Shown here piece by piece: positions 1 through 9,643 of a stretch of DNA of 19,563 nucleotides; position 1 is the stretch's first letter, and every line of letters starts with the position of its first letter. Position numbers and translations under genes: made by a program. The DNA is from Streptomyces sp. NRRL F-5727. GTDB lineage: Bacteria; Actinomycetota; Actinomycetes; Streptomycetales; Streptomycetaceae. The notes below the pieces were generated by a model. It saw only the letters and a list, made by a program, of their open reading frames with translations. It made no database searches and was not told where the DNA came from. The stretch is from the NCBI RefSeq assembly GCF_000719555.1, contig NZ_JOGX01000101.1, positions 1 through 19,563 on the forward strand, written 5' to 3'.

Positions 1-109
1 TCATAGCGTTAGGGAAACGCCCGGTTACATTCCGAACCCGGAAGCTAAGCCTTTCAGCGCCGATGGTACTGCAGGGGGGACCCTGTGGGAGAGTAGGACA
101 CCGCCGAAC
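1..109 (+). rRNA. rrf: 5S ribosomal RNA, 5' end cut off by window start
   Basis: The sequence matches the actinobacterial 5S core: the CCGAACCCGGAAG segment, the GCGCCGATGGTACTGC segment and the closing GGGAGAGTAGGACACCGCC. About the first 10 nucleotides, which would pair with the 3' CCGCCGAAC, lie before the window. The 3' end is placed at 109 by the expected terminal stem and could be off by one or two bases. The 16S and 23S genes should lie immediately upstream. No terminator separates it from the tRNA that follows. Confidence 0.95.
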
Positions 110-114
110 AACCC

Positions 115-187
115 GCCCTTTTAGCTCAGTCGGCAGAGCGTCTCCATGGTAAGGAGAAGGTCAACGGTTCGATTCCGTTAAAGGGCT
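115..187 (+). tRNA. tRNA-Thr, anticodon GGT
   Basis: A complete cloverleaf can be drawn by hand. The acceptor stem is 115-121 with 180-186 (seven perfect pairs). The D stem is GCTC/GAGC (124-127, 136-139). The anticodon stem is TCTCC/GGAGA with loop 146-152 and anticodon GGT at 148-150. The T arm is AACGG/CCGTT with a TTCGATT loop, and the discriminator base is T187. No 3' CCA is encoded; CAG follows. It starts five bases after the 5S end with no terminator between, so it is probably the distal part of the rRNA transcript. GGT reads the ACC and ACU codons. Confidence 0.97.
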
Positions 188-196
188 CAGAGAAAA

Positions 197-225
197 GGCC
201 CCCGCCAGATGGCGGGGGCCTTTTT
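197..225 (+). terminator. Intrinsic terminator of the rRNA/tRNA-Thr transcript
   Basis: A perfect 10-bp GC stem (197-206 with 211-220) with a four-base AGAT loop is followed by five T residues and preceded by four A residues. This is a classic intrinsic terminator, rare in such a GC-rich genome outside stable RNA operons. It starts nine bases after the tRNA. The A tract on the left means it could also act for transcripts arriving from the convergent osaC side. Confidence 0.93.
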
Positions 226-254
226 GCGTTTGTACCGGGAAACAGATGCGCGGT

Positions 255-282
255 GCCGGCGTCTCCGTCGGGAGACGCCGGC
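255..282 (-). terminator. Terminator hairpin downstream of osaC
   Basis: A perfect 12-bp inverted repeat (255-266 with 271-282) closes a GTCG tetraloop. It begins nine bases beyond the osaC stop codon on the minus strand. It lacks a T tract, as is usual for Streptomyces protein-gene terminators. With the hairpin at 197-225 it forms a back-to-back insulator between the rRNA transcript and osaC. Confidence 0.85.
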
Positions 283-291
283 CGCGTGGTG

Positions 292-2937
292 TCAGCTCGG
301 GTCCGGTTCCCTCAGGCGCATCGTCAGGATGGCCATGTCGTCCGAGGCGGGAGCGTGGGCGAAGCGTTCGACCGCGCGGAGGATGCGGCCGCCGACCGCG
401 CCTGCGGTCAGGCCCGTACAGGTCCTGAGGGCGTCGGCGAGGCCGTCGTCGCCCAGCATGCGGGTGCCCTCGCGGCGCTCGGTGACGCCGTCCGTGACGC
501 AGAGGAGGACATCGCCCGGGTCGAGCGTGAAGGTCTCCTCGTACAGCTCCAGGTCCTCCATCACGCCCAGCAGCGGCTGGGGCTCGGCGGCCGGGGAGAC
601 CGTGCCGTCCGGGCGGAGGCGCAGCGGGAGCGGATGGCCCGCGCAGACCACCTTCAGGATCGCCGAGCCGTCGGGCTGCGGGCGGAGCTCGCCGTACAGG
701 AGGGTCAGGAAGCGGCTGCGGGCGCCCTCGTCGAGGATGGCCGCGTTCAGGCGCTCCAGGACGGCGGGGCCGCCGAAGCCCTCGCGGGCCAGCAGGCGCA
801 GGGCGTGCCGGGCCAGGCCCGTCACGGCTGCCGCCTCCGGGCCCGTACCGCAGACGTCGCCGATGGCGAAGCCGTACACGTCCTCCCTGATCGGGAAGAC
901 GTCGTAGAAGTCGCCGCCGACCTCGTTGCCCTCGCCGGCCGCGCGGTAGATCACGTCCACCTCGACGCCGGGGATCTTGGGGAGCTCGGGCGGCAGGAGG
1001 CTGCGCTGGAGGGACTGGCTGATGGCGTTGCGCTCCGAGTACAGGCGCGCGTTGTCCAGGGCCAGGGCGGCCCGGCGCGAGAGGTCCTCGGCGAGCTCCA
1101 GGATCTCCTGACGGAAGTGGTCCTCGGCCGGGCGGCCCAGGGTCAGCATGCCGATGACGCGGTTGCGCGCGACCAGCGGCAGGACGACCGTCTCGCCGGC
1201 GACCGTGCCGGCCGTGGCCAGGGCGGTGTCGATGCCGGAGGAGAGCGGGCTGCCCAGGTGCTCCAGCTCGCGGGCCGAGGCGGCCAGCGCGGCCCGGTGG
1301 GCGGCGTCGCCCGGGGCCGTCCAGAGCCGGGCGCCGGGGCTCGGCACCGGGTCGGGCGGGGCGATGGAGTGCAGCAGCGCCTTCAGGCCGTCGATGCGGT
1401 CCTCGTCCTCGTGGAGCACGTACGACAGGTACGGGTCGGAGGCCGGGTCGGCGATCGTGTAGACCGCGCACCAGGTGGCCAGGGTGGGGACCGTCATCTG
1501 GGCCATCAGGGCCAGGGTCTGGTCGCGGTCGAGGGTGCCGGCCAGCAGGTCGGACGCCTCGACGAGGAAGCTGAGGGAGCCGCGGCGGAGGCGTTCCAGC
1601 TCGCCCAGGCGGGCGGACTCCACGGCCAGGGCGATGCGGTCGGCAGCGAACTGGAGGCGGAGGGCCTCCTCGTTCGAGTAGCGGTTCGCGGCCTCGGCGG
1701 CGACGCCCAGGGAGCCGGTGAGACGGCCCTCCACCTTCAGGGGGACGGTGACCACCGAGCGCATGCCGGTGCCCTCGAGGAGGGGGACGGCGCCGGGGAC
1801 GGCGGCCAGGTCCTCGTGGACGGCGGGCATGCGGGCGGAGCCGTAGCGGCTGGCGCCGGTCTCCACGGGGACGCGGGCGAAGCGCTGGCGGGCCGCCGGG
1901 AGGCCGGTGGTCGCCCGGACCTCCAGCTCCGTCTCGTCGTCGGTGGCCAGCAGGAGGAAGGCGGCGTCGCCGTCGAGCATGTCCCGGGCCCGCTCCACCG
2001 TGCGCTGGAGCAGTCCGTCCAGGTCGTCGGGGGCGGGGGAGCCGATGAAGACCTCGAAGGGGTCCGTGGTGCGGCTCTCCGCGGTGGGGTCGGCGGCCGG
2101 GCGCTGCGGGGTCTGGAGGACCGCGCGCTCGTCCTCCCGGACCAGGAGGCAGACCGTCGACGGCTCGCCCGCCGCGTCACGGACCCGCAGGTGGGAGGCG
2201 TACACGGGGATCACGCGGCCGTCGGCGCGGCGGAGCCCGTAACTGCCCTCCCAGCGGGAGAGGCGGAGGGCCTCGACCAGGCCGGTGCCGATGCCCGGGG
2301 TGTGCGGCCAGGCGGCGAGGTCGCCCAGGGGCTTGCCGGTGACCTGCTCGGGGGCGTAGCCGAAGAGCTCCTCGGCGTCCTCGTTCCAGGAGGTGATGGC
2401 GCCGCCCTGGTCGATCTGGACGACGGCGACGCGGACCCGGCTGTCGGCGACCGGGAGGAGGGCGTCGGGGAGGACCGGGCCGGCCGAGCGGGTGCCGACC
2501 GGGCGCTGCGGGAGGTCCAGATGGAACCAGACGTGTTTGCGGGTGGGGGAGTAGTCGACGCCCCAGCGGTCGGCGAGGGCGGCGCAGAGGAGCAGGCCGC
2601 GGCCGTTCTCCCGGTCCGGGCTCGCGATCGCGGGGCCGCTCTGGACCGGGATCTCGCGCTCCGGGTAGCGGTCGGCGACCTCGACGCGGATGCTGTCCTC
2701 GGAGCGCAGGCAGAGGACCTCGGCGGCGGTGCCGGCGTGCACGACGGCGTTGGTGACCAGCTCGCTCGTCAGGACGACGGCGTCGTCCACGAGCTCCGGG
2801 TGGCCCCAGCCCTGGAGGGTGTCCCGGACGAAGGCCCGGGCGGCGGCGACGGACCGTCCGACGGGGTCGAAGGTGGCAGTCGCCCGCGCGGTGATCACAG
2901 CACTCCTCGTACGCGTCTCGACGCCCGGCTCCGCCAT
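292..2937 (-). CDS. osaC: OsaC-like multidomain regulator: RsbW-type ATPase, PAS, two GAF, PP2C (SpoIIE) phosphatase
   Basis: 881 aa, soluble. Domains in order: HATPase_c_2/RsbW-like at about 24-142 (N-box SELVTNAVVHAG, then NGRGLLL); PAS about 163-268; GAF about 305-442; a second, degenerate GAF-like region about 452-630; PP2C/SpoIIE about 655-875. The phosphatase metal ligands are intact (GGDFYD 674-679, D694 in IGDVCGTG, D816 in TDG, D866-D867). The family controls anti-sigma/anti-anti-sigma switches by kinase and phosphatase activity. In S. coelicolor, OsaC is known to modulate SigB after osmotic stress; I infer orthology from domain order and from its position divergent to osaA. ATG 2937 is chosen because a GGGAGGGG ribosome site lies about 10 bases upstream. 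A GTG 45 bases earlier (2982) has only a weak site. Confidence 0.88.
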   Translation of the reverse strand: MAEPGVETRTRSAVITARATATFDPVGRSVAAARAFVRDTLQGWGHPELVDDAVVLTSELVTNAVVHAGTAAEVLCLRSEDSIRVEVADRYPEREIPVQSGPAIASPDRENGRGLLLCAALADRWGVDYSPTRKHVWFHLDLPQRPVGTRSAGPVLPDALLPVADSRVRVAVVQIDQGGAITSWNEDAEELFGYAPEQVTGKPLGDLAAWPHTPGIGTGLVEALRLSRWEGSYGLRRADGRVIPVYASHLRVRDAAGEPSTVCLLVREDERAVLQTPQRPAADPTAESRTTDPFEVFIGSPAPDDLDGLLQRTVERARDMLDGDAAFLLLATDDETELEVRATTGLPAARQRFARVPVETGASRYGSARMPAVHEDLAAVPGAVPLLEGTGMRSVVTVPLKVEGRLTGSLGVAAEAANRYSNEEALRLQFAADRIALAVESARLGELERLRRGSLSFLVEASDLLAGTLDRDQTLALMAQMTVPTLATWCAVYTIADPASDPYLSYVLHEDEDRIDGLKALLHSIAPPDPVPSPGARLWTAPGDAAHRAALAASARELEHLGSPLSSGIDTALATAGTVAGETVVLPLVARNRVIGMLTLGRPAEDHFRQEILELAEDLSRRAALALDNARLYSERNAISQSLQRSLLPPELPKIPGVEVDVIYRAAGEGNEVGGDFYDVFPIREDVYGFAIGDVCGTGPEAAAVTGLARHALRLLAREGFGGPAVLERLNAAILDEGARSRFLTLLYGELRPQPDGSAILKVVCAGHPLPLRLRPDGTVSPAAEPQPLLGVMEDLELYEETFTLDPGDVLLCVTDGVTERREGTRMLGDDGLADALRTCTGLTAGAVGGRILRAVERFAHAPASDDMAILTMRLREPDPS

Positions 2938-3205
2938 GCTCGGTCTGCCCCTCCCGCTGCCCGGTGGTAGTACGCGCTCCACACCGCCCCCGCCGGGCGG
3001 ACCGGGGCGGCTGGACAGCCGGATGCCAGGTTACTTACCTTCACCGTCCCCGCGGATGCCGGTCCGCGCGGTTTCCGCCCTCGGAGGGTGGGGACCTTGT
3101 GCGAAGCTGCCGAACTGTTATCGCCTGGTTCGGTCGCGGTGAAACACTGGGAATGCTTCGGTGGGAGCCGGAGCGGAACGGTCGAACCCTTTCGGGAGGG
3201 TCACG
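2938..3205. other. Divergent osaC-osaA intergenic region
   Basis: 268 bases that must hold the promoters of both divergent genes. Visible items are ribosome sites at each end, a small hairpin (CGGCT/AGCCG, 3008-3021) and an AT-richer patch at 3031-3042. A SigB-like arrangement (GNNT, 15 bases, GGGTAY) can be forced on the minus strand next to that patch, as GCAT then AGGTAA, but it matches poorly. I found no convincing -35/-10 pair for osaA. No tandem repeat or RNA gene is visible. Confidence 0.5.
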
Positions 3206-4435
3206 GTGGAGTCTGGCACGGCGGCGCGGCGCGGCGGCGGCAGCGGCACGCGCGCGAGGGGCGGGCGTTCCCGTGGGGGGACGGTGCAGGTGGACGCGGC
3301 CGCGCTGGAGCGGTTGCTGTCCGCGCTCGTGTCGATGCGCGACGGGAACCTGCGGAGGCGGCTGACCGTCTCCGGCGACGGGGTGATGGCCGAGATCGCG
3401 GCCGTCTTCAACGAGGTCGCGGACCGGCAGATGCACGTCACCGGCGAGCTGTCGCGGGTGCGGCGGGTGGTCGGGCGCGAGGGCAAGCTGTCCGAACGGC
3501 TCGAGGCCGGGGCGACCGAGGGCGCCTGGGCGGCGGCGATCGAGGCGGCGAACGCGCTCGTCGACGATCTGGCGCGGCCGGTGTCCGAGGTGAGCCGGGT
3601 GCTGACGGCGGTCGCCGAGGGTGACCTCGAACAGCGGATGGACCTGCGTTCGGAGGGTTCCGACGGGACGGTGCGGCCGCTGCGCGGGGAGTTCCTGAAG
3701 GTCGCGCGGACCGTCAACCACCTCGTGGACCAGCTGTCGGTCTTCGCGTCCGAGGTGACGCGGGTGGCCGTCGAGGTGGGTACCGAGGGCATCCTCGGCG
3801 GGCAGGCGCACGTACGGGGCGTGTCCGGGTCGTGGAAGGACCTCACGGACTCCGTCAACACCATGGCGAACCAGCTCACGGCGCAGGTGCGGGACATCGC
3901 GCTGGTGACGACGGCGGTGGCCAACGGTGACCTGTCGCAGAAGGTCACGGCGAACGTGGCCGGCGAGATGCTCTCGCTGAAGAACACCGTGAACACGATG
4001 GTGGACCAGCTGTCGTCGTTCTCGTCCGAGGTGACCCGGGTCGCCCGCGAGGTGGGCACGGAGGGCGAGCTCGGCGGTCAGGCCGAGGTCGCCGGGGTCG
4101 CCGGCGTGTGGAAGGACCTGACCGACTCCGTCAACACGATGGCGGGCAACCTCACCAATCAGGTGAGAGGGATCGCGGAGGTGACGACGGCGGTCGCGAA
4201 CGGCGACCTGTCGCAGAAGGTCACCGTGAGCGCGCGCGGTGAGATCGCCCAACTCGCCGACACCATCAACCAGATGACGGAGACCCTGCGGACCTTCGCC
4301 GACGAGGTGACCCGGGTGTCCGGCGAGGTCGGTGCCGAGGGTCTGCTCGGCGGGCAGGCGCAGGTGCCGGGCGCGGCGGGCACCTGGAAGGACCTGACGG
4401 ACTCGGTCAACACCGTCTTCCGGAACATCACCACG

Positions 4436-4723
4436 CAGGTGCGGGACATCGCGCAGGTGACGACGGCGGTGGCCAACGGCGACCTGTCGCAGAAGGTCAC
4501 GGTGGACGTGGCCGGCGAGATGCTGGAGCTGAAGCTCGGCGGGCAGGCGCAGGTCCAGGGCGCGGCCGGTACCTGGAAGGACCTCACCGACTCGGTGAAC
4601 ACGGCCTTCCACAACCTGACCGGCCAGGTGCGGGACATCGCGCAGGTGACGACGGCGGTGGCCAACGGCGACCTGTCGCAGAAGGTCACGGTGGACGTGG
4701 CCGGCGAGATGCTGGAGCTGAAG
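4436..4723 (+). repeat. 99-bp exact direct repeat at both lesion points in osaA
   Basis: Positions 4436-4534 and 4625-4723 are identical over 99 bases at a spacing of 189 bases. The natural spacing of HAMP units in this gene is 276 bases; for instance, 4849-4928 recurs exactly at 5125-5204. Both copies end at the same codon (GAG CTG AAG), and immediately after each the sequence skips forward inside the next unit, by 87 bases in the first case and about 77 in the second. The coincidence of repeat end and jump suggests incorrect joining or recombination in the repeats. Confidence 0.9.
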
Positions 4724-4751
4724 CGAGGGCCGGCTGGGCGGTCAGGCGCGG

Positions 4752-8555
<3,804 letters not shown>

Positions 8556-8559
8556 CGGC

Positions 8560-8605
8560 CCGCCGTCCGGTGCCGGACCCCGCGCGGGCCGGTGCCGGAC
8601 GGCGG
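8560..8605 (+). terminator. Hairpin terminator after osaA
   Basis: Perfect 11-bp arms (CCGCCGTCCGG 8560-8570 and CCGGACGGCGG 8595-8605) enclose an inner palindrome CCCGCGCGGG (8579-8588). It starts four bases after the osaA stop and has no T tract. A 12-base direct repeat (8567-8578 and 8589-8600) is embedded in it. It suggests that at least part of osaB transcription is independent of osaA. Confidence 0.7.
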
Positions 8606-8672
8606 ACTCCCGCCACCCGCGTGTGAGACCGTCCGGGACGGGGAACCTTCTCGACCCGCGCCCCGTTTCCGA

Positions 8673-8684
8673 ACTGTGCACAGT
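8673..8684. promoter_or_regulatory. Perfect 12-bp palindrome upstream of osaB, candidate operator
   Basis: ACTGTGCACAGT is fully self-complementary. It lies about 40 bases upstream of a -10-like TACGAT (8726-8731) and 169 bases before the osaB start. The next bases hold GTGA/TCAC half-sites (8683-8692). A binding protein cannot be named from this. The -10 has no convincing -35: a GTGACA at 8694-8699 is 26 bases away, which is too far. Confidence 0.4.
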
Positions 8685-8852
8685 GACATCACGGTGACAG
8701 GGTGTGGCGGCGCGCGGGGTGCGGCTACGATGACCGGCACAAGGACGGACGGCAGGAAGCCGTCCTCCGGGGCGGCGCCCGGTGCTCTTCCCGGTTCCGG
8801 CAGCGGTTCCGGAAGCCGGGTCGAGCCGTTGCCGGGACGAGGAGGACGGGGC

Positions 8853-9527
8853 ATGGTGCAGAAGGCCAAGATCCTCCTGGTCGATGACCGGCCGGAGAAT
8901 CTGCTGGCGCTGGAGGCCATTCTCTCCGCGCTCGATCAGACCCTGGTGCGGGCATCGTCCGGGGAGGAAGCGCTCAAGGCGCTGCTGACGGACGACTTCG
9001 CGGTCATCCTGCTCGACGTCCAGATGCCCGGCATGGACGGCTTCGAGACCGCCGCGCACATCAAGCGGCGGGAGCGGACCCGGGACATCCCGATCATCTT
9101 CCTCACCGCGATCAACCACGGTCCGCACCACACCTTCCGCGGGTACGCGGCGGGCGCGGTCGACTACATCTCCAAGCCGTTCGACCCGTGGGTCCTGCGG
9201 GCGAAGGTCTCGGTCTTCGTCGAGCTCTACATGAAGAACTGCAAGCTGCGGGAGCAGGCGGCCCTGCTGCGGCTCCAGTTGGAGGGCGGCGGCGAGGGCG
9301 GCCAGGGCAAGGAGGCCGCCGGGCTGCTCGCCGAGCTGTCCGCCCGGCTCGCCGCCGTCGAGGAGCAGGCGGAGGCCCTCTCCAAGCAGCTCGACGACGA
9401 GTCGGCCGACGCGGCGGCCGTCGCCACCGCCGCGCATCTGGAGCGCAAGCTCACCGGGCTGCGGCGGGCGCTGGACGCGCTGGAGCCGGGGACCGGCGGC
9501 GCGCCCTCGCTGCCCGCGCAGAGCTGA
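8853..9527 (+). CDS. osaB: OsaB-like response regulator: receiver plus coiled coil, no DNA-binding domain
   Basis: 224 aa. The receiver domain (about 4-122) has acidic pocket D11-D12, phospho-acceptor D55 (ILLDVQMPGMDG), T85 and K108 (SKPF), so it should be phosphorylatable. The remainder (about 125-215) is rich in Leu, Glu, Lys and Ala heptads and looks like a coiled coil. There is no helix-turn-helix, so output is probably through protein contact. It follows the hybrid kinase osaA and is its likely partner; S. coelicolor osaB mutants are known to be salt-sensitive and altered in antibiotic production. ATG 8853 is chosen because AGGAGG lies seven bases upstream. The frame is open back to 8592, but the extra residues are low-complexity and lack a ribosome site. 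A 297-bp gap with a terminator and a structured leader separates it from osaA. Confidence 0.87.
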   Translation: MVQKAKILLVDDRPENLLALEAILSALDQTLVRASSGEEALKALLTDDFAVILLDVQMPGMDGFETAAHIKRRERTRDIPIIFLTAINHGPHHTFRGYAAGAVDYISKPFDPWVLRAKVSVFVELYMKNCKLREQAALLRLQLEGGGEGGQGKEAAGLLAELSARLAAVEEQAEALSKQLDDESADAAAVATAAHLERKLTGLRRALDALEPGTGGAPSLPAQS

Positions 9528-9540
9528 GGCCCCGTCACCG

Positions 9541-9568
9541 GACGGCCGGATCGTGATGACCGGCCGTC
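9541..9568 (+). terminator. Hairpin terminator after osaB
   Basis: A perfect 9-bp stem, GACGGCCGG (9541-9549) with CCGGCCGTC (9560-9568), has a 10-base loop and starts 13 bases after the osaB stop. There is no T tract. It separates osaB from the ftsK promoter. Confidence 0.7.
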
Positions 9569-9607
9569 AGCTTCGTGCCGGGGCAAGGGCGACACGTTCG
9601 GGTGAGG

Positions 9608-9636
9608 CGGACAGCCCGGCCGCTCACCGGTAACCT
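9608..9636 (+). promoter_or_regulatory. Candidate ftsK promoter for a leaderless transcript
   Basis: CGGACA (9608-9613, four of six to TTGACA) and TAACCT (9631-9636, TAnnnT) are 17 bases apart. The -10 ends seven bases before the ATG at 9644, so transcription would start at or next to the A of the start codon. No Shine-Dalgarno-like sequence precedes the ATG, which fits. Confidence 0.5.
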
Positions 9637-9643
9637 CAGCATC

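Noticed and set aside
253..2970. A 905-codon open frame antisense to osaC, and similar very long antisense frames over osaA/osaB (4686-9437) and ftsK (9650-12796)
   Set aside because: They mirror the GC-rich third positions of the real genes, have low-complexity Gly/Arg/Val/Asp/His-rich products with no recognisable domain, and have no ribosome site at their starts.
2938..2982. Longer osaC beginning at GTG 2982
   Set aside because: The ribosome site before it is weak, while ATG 2937 has GGGAGGGG at good spacing and begins a more plausible N-terminus.
3098..3121. TTGTGC and TGTTAT as an osaA promoter
   Set aside because: The spacer is only 13 bases, so it cannot be accepted as a vegetative promoter.
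8694..8731. GTGACA and TACGAT as a -35/-10 pair for osaB
   Set aside because: The spacer is 26 bases, too long for a normal promoter. Only the -10-like element remains plausible.
8592..8852. N-terminal extension of OsaB by up to 87 residues
   Set aside because: The extra sequence is low-complexity, crosses the palindrome and hairpins, and lacks a ribosome site. The receiver fold begins right after ATG 8853, which has AGGAGG.
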